Source: Lentinus brumalis
Lineage: Eukaryota; Basidiomycota; Agaricomycetes; Polyporales; Polyporaceae
Reading direction: 5' to 3'
DNA length: 64,000 nt
Assembly: GCA_001792895.1 (NCBI GenBank)
Contig: MARA01000041.1
Coordinates: 186,001-250,000, forward strand
The position numbers and the translations under genes were made by a program. The number at the start of each line of letters is the position of its first letter. Within the stretch, counting starts at the first letter, position 1. Below, piece by piece: positions 47,201 through 59,016 of this stretch. Below the pieces are notes generated by a model. That model did not search any database and was not told the origin of the DNA. It saw only the letters and a list, made by a program, of their open reading frames with translations.

Positions 47201-50200
47201 AACGTCGCCTTGACATCCTTCCCATGCGGCCCACTCGGCGGCGGGAACCACACACCGCCATCGCGCACCTCAGGCGAGGGGTTGAACTGTGCAATGGTCA
47301 CGTCAGCACAGATCTCCACAATCTCACCACCCAAGATACCAGGATCAGAGGTGTGCCGCATGCAGTGAGCAGGGGAACACCGAGCTGACCGACTTCGGCA
47401 GCGCAGCGCACGCAACGTGAGAGCAAGACATGGAAACTGTGTACTGACCGGCTCAGTGTGTTTCTTGATCCCAACGTCCTCGAAGATGTTCTGCAGGTTC
47501 ATAGCTTCCGTCGCCGGCAAAAACTCCGCCAGGATCGCACGACTGAGGAGTACATGCAGGTCCTCCGCGGCAGTCGGGAACTGGGCAACGCGCCGAGCGA
47601 TGCGCATAAGTGCACGCGTGCCGAGTTTCCGGTTCTTCTGCACCGCGTCGGATGTCATGCTCGTGCGATACCTGTCAGCGAAGCGGAGCAAGGTCTCGAC
47701 GACGGGCGCGGCGCAGCCTGTCTGGAGGAGGATGTGCGCCTCCTCTGCGTGCGACATCGGCTGTGCGGGGACGGTGAAGAACATGTTCGCGTGTTCGTCG
47801 CCGAGCCAGTCCTTGAGCGGGAGCGACTTGGAGGCGGTGCTGATCATCCGGAAGGATGGGTGGACTACGGAGAGGTCGGGAGAGGGCTCCTGCGCATGAA
47901 CAGGTTCAACACGGCCCGATTGCGATTGTTGCGATGCACGTACCTCGCCATCTAAAATGCATCGGACAATGCGTTTCTGCTCCCATAGCTCGACCTCGCG
48001 ATCTTGCGAGAACCGTGCGAGGGAGCCTGCAGTCGAGCCGATCACGTCCACCCCGGCGAGGTGCACAAGCCGACCTTCCCTTGCACCCTCGACAAGAGGG
48101 CTGCGCCCAGTGAGCGTCATGTCTCCAACAGTCGCGTGCAAGAGCGTACCTTGGTTCCCAGCTCGTCGCTCCGCCGTCCTCGATCTTCCGCCTCATGATC
48201 AACTCCCGTCCACCGAGCTCCTTATACATGTGCACGTCCTCGAGCTCATACCCAAGTACAGCCGCGAACGTCCGCACGAGCAGCGTCGTCGAACACGACG
48301 CAGTCGACGGGAGAGCGGGCGGGGCGTACGAGATGTCCCATCCAAGCGCGTGCGTCTGAAGCAGCGAGGTGAGCAAACCCATGAACCGCCCACTCGGCAC
48401 AAAGCTGAGGAGCTCCGGATGCGCAAAGGGGAAAGAGAGATAGTCGTGCGGGCCGGCTGGTACAGTGACAGCGACCTGTTTGCCAGATGGGTTGTCAAAC
48501 GTGATGGACGCAGTGCGTTCGTCCACCCGGTCGATGCGCGCGAGCCGATACCCGAGGAGACCCGCGTCGTCCTCAATCCCAGTGAGGTTCGGACTCCCGA
48601 GTTCGCCGAGACCGGCATCTTCAAACTGGTGCGACAGCATCGCCCAGGCGACGAACGGACTATGGATGAGGGCAGGGTGGATGGACAGGACCAACCGGGC
48701 GAGATGCTCAGGGTTGAGAGCGTCAGGTGGGGGAAACATCGACAGCAGCGCGATGACTTTCGCCAGCGCCGTCTGCGGGAACGCGGGGAGGGTGGACTTG
48801 GCGATCGCGTCGAGGCTATGGTGGGACTCGCTAGCAATCTGCGTGGATGCGATGATGTCGCGCAGCTTCTGGTACAGAGGTGAGGCTAGGATAGCGGCGG
48901 ACTGGGGATCCTTGATGCCCTGCAGAGCAAGCAGCGCACCCATTGGGTCGACGAAACGCGCCTGGAAGCGGCTACGGAAGGGTGGATCGAGGGGTAGCCA
49001 GGATAAGGGGGAACGGGTGCGGCGATGGCGATCACCCGGAAGTTCTTGTGAGCTGGGATAAATTCCGAGGTCTCTGCTTCGGTGCCGTCAAGTAGCTCGT
49101 AGCGATGTGGGTGCACGATGTGGGTACCGTCATCCAGGTTGATCTCCCTGTTCTCGAGCAGGTTATTCAGTACCGGCATGATCCCGCGTTCCGCCTTCTC
49201 GATCCCCTCAAGTATGAGGACTCGACCATGCTTCACAGCTCGAACGGCCGCGCTGTCGACATAGACCAGGTTACCGCCAGCACGTATCTCTCGACCTTGC
49301 TTGAGCTCCGTTTCGCCGACGTCGCGGTGGAGCGCAACGAACTCGTATTCGGAGTTGATCAACCTGCAGCAAACCAGTGGTCAGCCGTGTGTACTGGTTG
49401 GGCGATGTCTTCCATGACATTCAGCACAGAAGAGGCGTTGCGGAAAGTGAGAAACCAAACAGAGCGATGTGGCATGGCGCCATCCCACGCCATGTATACG
49501 AAGGGGAACTCCCGTCACTCGTGAGTGACAAAGACGACTACAATGAAACGATACTGGTGGACTGCAAACAGTCGTGCTGCGTCAATGAAGCCTCGTGCGA
49601 CCACGTACTGGTGGACTGACAACAGCCCCAGGTCGTGCTGCATCCGCTAAGTGCGAATCCGCATTGCGCTAGCGGCAAGGAACGTCCGTGACTGCACTGA
49701 TACCTGCCGACCTCCCTAACTGCTACAGCGACATGCACCCCATGCTGGAGACCCAATATCTCATCAAGTCATCAGATCGATGCAACATGGTCAGCGTGGG
49801 CGTAACATTCACCCTACTCGGCATTTTGGAACTGGCATAGCCAGCGCCAGTATGCCTTGAGAGGCGCCATGTCGAGAGAGCTTCTCGGAAAAATCCCACT
49901 ATGAGATCCACTTCAAAAAAGACACCATCCGCTGAAGAGATTATACCCAATTATTCACGCTGAATGAATCATTTGGCCACTCCGCCAGCATACATCACTG
50001 CTCAAGCGACGACGCACGCTATTGAGCAGCTCCGAAACCACCGCGTGCAACATTCCGGCGGCACCAATTCCCAGCTTATGAGCAAACGATACTTCAGGCT
50101 CAATGGACGTGGTGCAGATGAGGGTAATTGAGGTGATCATGCAATGTGGTGGGCACCATAACTACCCTCGCGTCCAAGGCTGGAAAGAAGTGGAGATCTC

Positions 50201-51245
50201 GCGCGAGGAGAACGTCCAAGCGACTGTTTACACTCTCTGAGGCGAATTGTTGGACGGACCAAGGACGTCGAGCCCTTGCGCAGGAGTCATAGGCATGTCA
50301 CAGCAACGGAGCCCGGTTCCGCTCCCGCCTGACCGTTGGCACCAGGTTCCGACACTTTGCTCGCCGCTATGGCTAACCCTGTTCGTTTGACCGCGCCGCA
50401 TGGGGATGCGTTCACGTAACACAGGCAGTCTACCGGACAGTTCACCTTCCCGGGCGATGATTTCCGCCAAGCACGTTGGCCGGTGGCCGAAAGCGACATG
50501 ATAGTCGAAATCGGTGGGGCGCGCTGAGGGCAGGGTGCTTGATAGGCAGTTCGCTTCCGTCACTAACACAAGGTGCATTCTGCACCAGGCGATAGGTAGT
50601 CAATGGGCATACGATTTAACTTCCCCAAAAATCGGTTCCCCTGTCGCCCGCCTATTGCCCGGTGCAAATTCTAGCTGTGCACGGGGTGCGTGGCCCCGTC
50701 AGTACGCTGCCCGTGATTTCAAAACACCCTGAACGCTCGACCCGAATGCGCGGATTGTCCGCTCCAAGTCAATCTGACTTTCTGTATGCGATACGCTGAC
50801 AAGTCGGATGAGAAAGCCGCCCAATGCACCAAGACGTATGGGATGTGGACGTGTCGGCTTCCTGGTCAAGGCAACGTGCAGGACCATGTCCTGTGGTAGC
50901 ACGCATCGTCTTGGAACGATTGGGATGCGAAGAGCGCAGAATGAATGATAATCGCAGAAGGGAGACTCACCGGCAGAATGTAAGCGCCAGACGTCGCGCG
51001 TACGGACCCGGCTGCGACAGAAGGAAGATGTCCTGTCCAAGGAGATACTTCTGCAGCATGAAGTGGAGGTTGTCCAGATTGAAGGGGTTGGATGTGTCGA
51101 GTAGGACGTCCTCTCCATGCGGTAGACGGCTGGGTTCCGACGAGGCCGGTATCTCATACGAGATGTCTCCCAGCTTCAGCACGCCAATGGGCTTCGGAAG
51201 AGGAGTCAGTCCTTTCAGGACGTGCTTGAGTCTTCTATGCGCCAT
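44249..51245 (-). CDS. VWA8: VWA8-type AAA ATPase with C-terminal von Willebrand A domain
   Basis: Twenty-two exons: 51245-50971, 49363-48150, 48100-47944, 47889-47449, 47286-47044, 46981-46953, 46893-46884, 46826-46502, 46437-46228, 46173-46038, 45991-45823, 45765-45688, 45640-45457, 45405-45252, 45196-45155, 45097-45051, 44992-44934, 44881-44870, 44817-44694, 44640-44593, 44544-44403, 44348-44249. With one C added in the run at 48991-48994 the product is 1399 residues. There are three AAA-like modules. The first two have degenerate P-loops (LSQPGPYARR; LPSTASCSTT). The third is intact, GNQGVGKNK at about 776-784 with Walker B VIVIDEADKA. A conserved linker (GNTWAGG, TGGRDTAGLGG) leads to the VWA domain with MIDAS DVSAS at about 1218-1222. 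Human VWA8 is a mitochondrial matrix ATPase of about 1905 residues. This form lacks most of the central region between AAA3 and the linker. Exons of 10 and 12 nt and a 1.6-kb first intron are unusual. Confidence 0.92.
49364..50970 (-). other. 1.6-kb first intron of VWA8
   Basis: This intron is 20-30 times longer than its neighbours. It starts GTGAGT, ends GCAG, and joins the frame of LTFCR to LINSEYEF exactly as the family sequence requires. Its content has no recognisable gene. Around 49550-49640 an imperfect repeat with TACTGGTGGACTG appears twice about 54 bases apart. The length suggests an inserted element, but no terminal repeats or target duplication could be identified by eye. Confidence 0.7.
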
Positions 51246-51901
51246 CCTTGAGGTTGAATTGGCAGGGTGAGGATGTCTACCATCCCCGTTCGACATACAG
51301 CTCACAACAGTGTCTGACAACGTACCGCGATGAAATCAGCCTATCCCTCGTTCCGGCGAGCTTTCCGGTCCTCCAAAGTCGTGTTGCAAGGCTTGAAGAC
51401 GTATTGAGAAGGGTAGGAGGTCAAGTTGTACGGATATCATGTTCCCCTGCCCCATACCCCGCGTCGGGCTGAGTGAGATACCCGGTTGAGACGCCGGTCC
51501 CCGACCTTGGGCGCCGGCGCTCATGCCGTGGGAATGGGCACAGCCACTCGTATCAGCCACTTCGCCGCAGATTCTTTGGCAGATTTTTTGTTCAATTCGT
51601 ACGTTCGCTCGTTCTCCTCCTTGTCAGCCTTAGGAAGCACTCCGTCCTCATAACGTACACGCCAAACATCACTTCGAATGCATAATTCTCCCCATGCAAC
51701 GTCAACCTTGTCGCTAATCTCGGCGACATGGCAGCCACGATCACGAAATTTGCCTAACACCATCTCTCGGATCTCCCATTCGATGAGTATATTACTCGGA
51801 CACAATGTTTGAACAGTCCAAGAATGTTCTGTACACATGAGGACCCAAGGTTTGCGAGATAGTCCCTATGTCTATGCATAATCCATATCTCATGTCGCTC
51901 T
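51246..51901. other. Upstream region of VWA8
   Basis: About 650 bases between the VWA8 start and the 3' end of secreted protein 2 (both minus strand). Short frames only; no TATA box close to the VWA8 start, and nothing else recognised. Confidence 0.4.
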
Positions 51902-52560
51902 TTACTTGCAGTTCGCGACGACACCGTCGCCGGCGGTCGCTGCATCGTTAAGCTGCGTCAGGGCCTTCTGAAGGGTCGCCGAAGCGGTGGGGTCGGTGCT
52001 GAACGATTTCGACACCTTCAGCTTCGCAGCAAAATACCGACGAATGTCCACTCACGACGTAATCGCAGCGAGCGCATCGTGCGCCGCGGTCAGGTTCGCC
52101 GCGACCTGGTCCCGCGCAGCCGCGGGCGCGGCCTGCCCGGTCAGCAGAGCCTTCGCGATGACGCCAATCGCAGCCTCTGCGCCCGTCACCGAGGAGGCAG
52201 CGGACTGCACGCTTGCGAGCGCCGCGGAGTCACTACCGTGTCGGGGACGAGGACGGGTGAGTATGGCGGCTGCGGGGACGCAAGAATTCGGAAGGGAAGA
52301 CGTACGAGGAGACCTCGCCGATAAGGCTACCCAGCGTGCCCTGCAGCTTCGCGAGTCCGGTGACGATCTGCAGGCGGTTGATGTTGCACTGGATGTTGCC
52401 GATCTGGCGGGCCACGATCTCGTTCGTCGGGGCTGGACCGGTACAACCGTCAGTATGCTCAGCGGGTCTGCAGTTCAACATGAAGCGTACCAGCGTAGAT
52501 CTGGGAGCCGGCGAGGAGCGACAGGGACGCGAAGAAGAACACGACGAAGCGGGACATCAT
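51902..52560 (-). CDS. Small secreted protein 2 (paralog of protein 1)
   Basis: Exons 52560-52491, 52432-52306, 52232-52056, 51998-51902, 156 residues. The start is the first of two adjacent ATGs. The signal peptide is SRFVVFFFASLSLLAGSQIYA. The mature part carries ARQIGNIQCNINRLQ, then an Ala-rich helical segment (AAIGVIAKALLTGQAAPAAA) and ends VVANCK. As in the paralog at 43 kb, only the Cys in QCNI and the Cys close to the C-terminus are present. Introns fall at the same places and phases, and exon 3 is 177 nt in both. The two genes bracket VWA8 in the same orientation, so they look like an old dispersed tandem duplication. A TATA-like ATATAA is 170 bases upstream. The role is unknown; secretion is inferred. 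Confidence 0.84.
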
Positions 52561-53512
52561 CTTGAACAGCGAGGGCGGTTGAGCTTGAACGGGAGCGACA
52601 GAGGTGGGATGTAGAAAGGAGAGCTTGCGCGGCAAGGACAGAACACTCAATGAACAGCACCAGGCCGCGAGGAAGAGAGAAGTGGGCGAATTGAGAGGGA
52701 TGAGGAGTGGTGTGTGTTTCGCTGCCCGGCTTATATCCGAGTCTCGCCAGTGTCTTCCTCGGATGCACCCATGCATACCCGACGCACGACGGCTCGTCAT
52801 AGAGACATCCTGCCTCGAGCCCCCGATCCCCGCACGCTCTATCCCAATACGTGCATGCCGGTCTTGCCGCAGCCTTGGCAATAATCATTCGCAGTCATAC
52901 TCTCAGCTTCGTAGGAGTGCTGGGGCGGTGCGCTGGGGAACGAACTACACGCGGCGCCGCATGACCACGCTTCGTATGCTTCTTTCTACTTACCATCTGC
53001 CGTCATATGGCGTAGAGTTTGGCACGACGCCGCACCCTGAGCAGGGAAGAGGAGTGAGCATGCTGCGCCTGCCAAGGACAGGATACCATGGCGATGGCAG
53101 GCGGTGGACACCAGAAGGATACATACTTAGCGATGCGATCCACCGGGGCAGTCGGCAAGTTTAACTTGGCGCTCTCGCTCATCTGCCAGATTCCATCTTG
53201 CGACTCTTCCATCCGGCAACAAAGAAGCGTACCAGCCGGACGCGGTCAGCGAAGGTACTCGGAGTTGCTTCTGGCACAGAAGAGAACTCCTGTCAACACT
53301 GAGTTGCATCCACAGATGAACGCCGTACGTCCGGGATCGCCGCCCAGACGACGAGCAATTTAGCAGGAAACCACTCCTAGAACCTCGTTCTTGATGAGAC
53401 AGAGACCCCGCAGTACAGTACGCACAGCCGGAAGAAGCAGTGGAAGTTTGGTAGTTCAACGCAGGGAACAAAGTTTGCACCACCAGCGTTGGTCGAGGCA
53501 TGTATTCGTCAT
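52561..53512. other. Upstream region of secreted protein 2 and flank of the MITE
   Basis: The proximal part contains a TATA-like box (minus strand, 52731-52736). Further left-to-right there are only short frames on both strands without recognisable similarity. Confidence 0.4.
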
Positions 53513-53514
53513 AC

Positions 53515-54479
53515 AGCTGTTTGCGAAATGCTTGCTTTTTGATCTCCGACGACGCGCGCGACACGAGAAAATCAAACAAATACGATCAATTCATTTATTC
53601 AATGAGACCCGGCGTAGTAGTCGTCAGGGCGAAAGAAGTACATAGACTGGTAGCTGCAGTCATGAGCAAACAGTGCGCGAAGGTTGCAGCGATTCTGTTG
53701 GAAAATGAGTGAGGAACGGGCCGTCCAAGTCGGCCGCGCTTGCAGCACTGTGGACGCGCGCCTCGTACAAAAACTCGAATGATTCGAGAGGGCTCGTAAG
53801 ACGTCTCTTATCTTCATATGAAGAGATCGAAGGCTTTTGACATATGCTAGAGCATTGTCTATGAGCTTGCGCGGACTGTAAAGCATGGCTAGAGGGTGAG
53901 CTGGAGCTTTTGTCGCTGGCGGCACTGAGGCTGGTCACCAGCTCATGCCGCGAGCTCACCTCCGGTTCTCCTAATCCGGAGGCCTTAAATCCATTCCTAC
54001 ATATTATGCTCGACTTCGAGTGCCTATAGAGACCGTGAATGAAGACGATCGTCTCATATGTGTCGCATTAGAGAATGCCCTATTAGGCGCTGAGGGCCGC
54101 CAGGAACTTCCCCGCTGTAATCACACTTCAGCAGCCATCCCGACCACCAAATAACATCAGAAAAGACGAAACCTGGTGTTAAATCGTACTGCAGCCAGAA
54201 CTGGGAGAGTGAAACGTCCATAACCTCATGTGGAGACAGAGCATTGATTTAGTGAGCTGGCAGTAGTATCTCGCAAACGGGATGTGCTATGCACTCCATT
54301 CAACTTCGTGAGCGACGTATACACCCCTAGGGACTTGCACAAGAGCTTGGGTGGAGTTAATATCCCTCGAACGATGCGCAAGTGAACCATTGGCCTCGCC
54401 TGTAATTTCTGTATTTATTCGCATTGTTCGCGCGCGCGCGTCGTCGGAGTTCAAAAAGCAAGCATTTCGCAAACAGCTG
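53515..54479. mobile_element. MITE-like element with 47-bp terminal inverted repeats and TA target site
   Basis: The left end (53515-53561) and the right end (54433-54479) are inverted copies differing at one internal position. Both begin CAGCTGTTTGCG and end inside with a CGCGCG-rich stretch. The bases TA flank both ends directly (53513-53514 and 54480-54481), as expected for a two-base TA target duplication of Tc1/mariner-type elements. The 965-bp element has no recognisable transposase frame, so it would be non-autonomous. Superfamily assignment rests only on the TA and is uncertain. Confidence 0.7.
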
Positions 54480-54481
54480 TA

Positions 54482-55140
54482 TCTGCTATTCCTGCAGTAT
54501 CCCAAGCTTCAAGCTTCAAGGCGGTAGTAAACTAAAGACGAGGGACATGAATGATATGTGTACTGGCACGGCAGGGAGTCGACATCATGGTCCAGGGCGC
54601 TTTCCTTCAGATCAGATCTTGCGCTCATTTTCAAGATGTACTCAGCTTCTCTTTGTTACTTTGCACCTTCCTCCTCTACCTGGTAATGAGGCATGTCCAC
54701 CAGCCGGTCACAGCCCGAGTAAGTACATGCGATCGTCAGCTCTGTTACCTCTTGATCTGCGCACACAATCTATCAGACGTCCTTCCGGGCTCGTCGAGCA
54801 GAGGATGAGGGCCTGGTGGACTGGTCGATGCCAGTCGAACTCCCGAAAGTGCGATCAGACACCATACTGGCTTCCCGGCACGTCCCAAAATGAAAGGTCG
54901 TGAAAATCAACACTTAAAGTGGTGAACCAGTCAGTACAAAAAAATTGCCCAGCGTCTCGTTCTCTTGATCCCGAACTGCGACCATCTCCATTCTCCAACT
55001 GCTCGCGAGACGGTTTGATTCATCTTGCACACTATCACGAAGGTATGCTCATCGGAGACATCTGCCGCACTGTCATTCAGCTGAACTGACACGTACCTGC
55101 AGGTCCCTGTCGTGTTTTGCCTCGAGCGCTCGACGTCACC
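54482..55140. other. Upstream region of the F-box gene
   Basis: About 660 bases from the MITE to the start of the F-box protein on the plus strand. No clear TATA box, repeat or coding remnant was found. Confidence 0.4.
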
Positions 55141-56768
55141 ATGCCAGCCCTCAGCCTCTCGGAAGCTCATCCGGCGTGGTCAATCGCGGAGGTCGTCCGT
55201 GAGGTTATGGACCAGAACGCCGACAACTCGAACACGCTCGCGAGCTGCGCACGGGTGTCGCACGCCTTCTCCGAGCCGGCCTTGGAGGTCCTTTGGAGGG
55301 AGCTCGTCGGTCTCGACCGACTGCTCTCGATCCTCCGCAAGTCTGTGGTTCGCACCCATATGCCGCTTGAAGATCTGCCGGATATGCGTATCAAACGTTA
55401 TGTGAGTTTTAGCTTTCATCAAGGCCGACGAGATCCCACGAAGGGACGCACTCGCAGGAATATTGCCTCCTGCTTAGTTACGCCCCATGTCATTTTCGGA
55501 AGCATGCTGACTACTACTTGTTCCAGATAATCTCTGCACCCATTGACGACAAGGAGTGGACCCGATTCCAGTACTATGCCAACTTCGTTCGAAGTTATAC
55601 GACCGACTCCGAGAGAATGGACGGCATCTTTACCGCCACGCTGCTCGACAAGTCAGAGGGCAAGCCTCTGCTCCCGCGTCTGACGTTCTTCAAGTGGGCG
55701 AAGCAGGACGAGTTCTCCTCCGCGTTCCTCCTGTTCCTGTCGCCCATGCTCCGCTTCGTCCATCTCAACTTCTTCAGCTATGGCGGAGCAACACCTGTTG
55801 GATCCCAGCCCTTGCCGGAGGACCTCACGACGGCCGCTGCTCTGCGGCTCGTCCATGCGCGGGCACCTGCCCTCGACACCCTCCAGATACAAGCATGCCA
55901 CATATGCTCGCTCGATCCCGTACCAGGCTTCGCCCATCTACGGTCCTTGCAGATATCACAATCCAAAGACCCCAGGATCTGGGAGAAGATCGCCGGGTCT
56001 CTGCCAGCCCTCCAGAGCCTCACCGTGTACATGACCACGCAGAGCCTCGACGAGGACGTCCTGCGTGCCAAGCGCCTTCCCGAGGCGCGGTTCGGCCAAC
56101 TGACTCAACTGGAGTTCATGGCTGACGCGCGTATGGTCCCCATCGTGCTCGATCTCCTGCACGCGCCCTGCCTCCGGCGCCTCCACCTGCAGATGGAGCT
56201 CAAGGACCACCTCTGCGTGCGCGCGTGCGAGATCGTCGCGTCCCGCTTCGCGCAGTCCCTCCGCTCCTTCGAACTTGAGCTAGACGACGACTACGACGAC
56301 ACGTCCCTGCGAGAGTTCGGGGCGCTCTTCTCCCCGCTGTACGCGCTGCACGAACTGATCGACGTCCAGCTTGCGATCCGTTTCGACACGGAGATCGTCG
56401 TGACTGTGGATGACGTCGCGCGCATGGCGGAGGCCTGGCCTAATGTGCAGCATCTGAAGTTGCCGTTCACCGCGTACCCGGAGGACGAGCCGGAGGCGCC
56501 GCGTTTGCCCGTCACCGCGCTGGAGACGTTCGCGCGGCGGTGCCCCAAGCTGGAGGGGCTCGTCATGTTGATCCCGGATCCCGCGCCGCTGGCCGACCTC
56601 GACGTGGCGACGGTTCCGTTGTACTCCAATCGTCTGTCGCGGCTGCATCTTGTCTCAGGGGAGTGGCCGCAGGAGGTGGTCGAGAAGGGGAGGCTTTACA
56701 TCAAGCATCTCTTCCCTAACGCGAGCGTTTGGTTCGATGGGGATCTGGGCGTGCACGACGACGACTAA
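55141..56768 (+). CDS. F-box / leucine-rich protein
   Basis: Exons 55141-55401 and 55527-56768, 500 residues. The start ATG has a CACC context. The F-box spans residues about 13-60: SIAEVVREVMDQNADN, then LASCARVSHAFSEPALEVLW. The intron joins KRY to IISAPIDDKEWTRFQYY. After that come leucine-rich strands of about 25-30 residues (LRFVHLNFFS, LRSLQISQS, LQSLTVYMT, LRRLHLQME, LEGLVMLIP). Such proteins are adaptor subunits of SCF ubiquitin ligases. The target is unknown. The SEPALxxLW motif and the D-D/G-x-EW motif after the intron place it in the same subfamily as the gene at 39.4-41.0 kb. The C-terminus is acidic (DLGVHDDD). Confidence 0.85.
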
Positions 56769-57282
56769 GCGGACGTTGCCGCGACCCATAGCTATCGTCA
56801 GCTGGTAGCTTCAGGGGAGGGTTCTTCGTTGTGTCGTCGACTGAGGTCGTGCGGCAGGTCGAGCTGTGCTGAACATCACCGGAGACCTAGTCACGGTCGG
56901 CAGTTGCAACAACGGGCCCCGGGGATTGCATTGCATTGGAGGGAAAATAGCTGGTGGACAATCATACTGTGTGCGATGCTCTGAGTCTGACCTCAATGAC
57001 TACCAAATGCACCAGCTATACGAGACTGACATTAGTGGAATGATCACAATGGTCCGACGAAACACCCGATACGGTGTCGGTACGGGATCACGGAAACAAT
57101 GGCAATAAATGCGCCGTGTACTGGGCATCGGAACCGACCCATTCATCCATCATGGCCTCCATTTTCCTCTGAACTGGCGCGATGTCGCTGCGAGCGCAGT
57201 CCTCTCTAGACCCATCTAAAGATCGCTCAGCGAGCTCGCGACGGTCACTGGTGGTCAATATCGAGACGGTGTAGATGGGACT
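56769..57282. other. Convergent 3' spacer
   Basis: About 510 bases between the stops of two F-box genes facing each other. Only short frames were seen; nothing recognised. Confidence 0.4.
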
Positions 57283-59016
57283 CTAAGGCCCGTCAACTGT
57301 GAACCGGTTGCAGCGTGGTGGAGGAGTGACCTCAGGTAACGGAGGACAACGTCGCGGATACCAGCGCTGTGGAATCGCTTCGATATCTCTGCGGGTAAAA
57401 TAAGTAATTGAAATCGGCCGAATGTGGTAGTAGAAGGTAGGCACAACGCACTCTCGTTCGAAGTCCAGGACGAACCGGGGATCCGCACAACGGCAGGGGT
57501 GGAACTCGAGCCATATCGACGTCGGGATCGCGTGGTAGAGTATCTCGACGGACTCCAGAAGCGGACAGTGTACTTCTAAAGCGTCGACAATCTCCCAGCC
57601 GATGCTGCCCGTGAGCCTGGAGAACCACACATCTCGGAAGGTGAGGTCGGCACAGTATACGCCGTGGTCTTCGCGGAAATCGAGGTTGAGCCGAAGCCAC
57701 CGCAGCGACTTCGCGCCAGCCAAGTGCCCGACGATACCTTTCTGTGTATAGGTGAGGAGACTGTACACGACGAGATATGTCGGGACTTACGTGATCGACG
57801 CGTTCATCTCGGTTTTGCCTGTACCGATGAATTTCGAGCGTGGCGAGCGCAGGGAATGAGTTGACGACATAGTCGAGCAGATCATCGTCGGAACCTGCAC
57901 AGGGTACCAGGTACGCAAGCTCGAGGCTCGTCAGCGGCGGCGAGCCCATTCTCTGCAGGATAGAAAGACACTCTGCGGCCGATAGCAGAGGCGTGGCCCA
58001 GTCGCCGTGCCAGCTCTCGCCCGCGTCGGATAGATGGGCGTAGTACCGCGGCGAATCTCGGAGGGAGAGATGATTGAGGCGAGAGGTGTCGATGGAGAAA
58101 AGGTCGTCGTCGGGGTGGGGGTAGGCCACCATGAGCGAGCGCAGTCCCGACAACGAGGTCGGCGGAGCGGAGTGATGACCGAGGATGAACGGTCGATGTA
58201 ACGGTTCGCTTCTCATCACTTGGATCGAGAGCTTCCGCAGCTCCATAAGCGAGGAGAGCAAGAGTGGCAGTGATTCAACCTGCTCGTCCGTGAGGTATCG
58301 GCCGAGGAGGGATAGCTCCTGCACTTTGGGCAAGCCAAGCGCTATCATCGACAGCAGCGGCGCCGTCTCCATGGGTAGTGTTAGTTGGATGAGTGTGCCA
58401 TGCATTCTTGAGACTAGAGCATTGAGGCACTTCGCCTCATGGGAGAACACCATGTCGAGGTCCCGGGGACCACCTCGACGGAGCGGGATCTCGTTCGCCA
58501 GTTCTCGCCACGTTTCGGGAGCGTAGGTGAGGGAAATAATGGAGCTAGGCGAATTGGGGAGCTCTTTGGACGCAACTTCCGTGAAGTCGACACACGAGTT
58601 GATAGTGAAGGATCGGATGCGAGGTCGGGCGAAGATGATGTTATCGAGGACGCTCCATGCTACGCCAGTGCGACCTTTTAATGTAATTGCATCGATAAAA
58701 GGAAGGCTGTCCAAGAGGTCCTCGAGCCAGATAACATCGCCGGGCTCGATAGTTTGCGGGAGCGTGATGTTCCTTGAAAGATATCAATCAAAATGTGCGC
58801 TTATACCTGCACCGGGGTGTGACTAAGTGCCTACCGGATGTGCCTGCAAATATTCTGTGGCGGACGGCTACCCCGACAGACATAGTAGCTGTAGAACATA
58901 TAGGGTGCGGCAACTTTTCGAAGAGTGCGAGAGCAAGAGGCAAGCCGATGGAGAGTGGTAGAGCGATCCAATTTCTTCACTTGCTCGCAGATGAGGCTGA
59001 GTACATCCTGGTTCAT
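57283..59016 (-). CDS. F-box-like / leucine-rich protein
   Basis: Exons 59016-58835, 58772-57791, 57741-57283, 540 residues. The N-terminus MNQDVLSLICEQVKKLD, then LASCSRTLRKVAAPYMFYSYYV, is an F-box of the type common in agaricomycetes. Leucine-rich strands follow (VQELSLLGRYL, LRKLSIQVM, LNHLSLRDS, LTSLELAYL). The last exon contains LRWLRLNLDF and SIWLEFHPC, which recur in the partial gene at the right edge of the window, so a local paralog exists. Both introns preserve the frame across split or complete codons (CG|G and phase 0). Expected role: substrate adaptor for an SCF-type ubiquitin ligase. The substrate is unknown. Confidence 0.8.
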
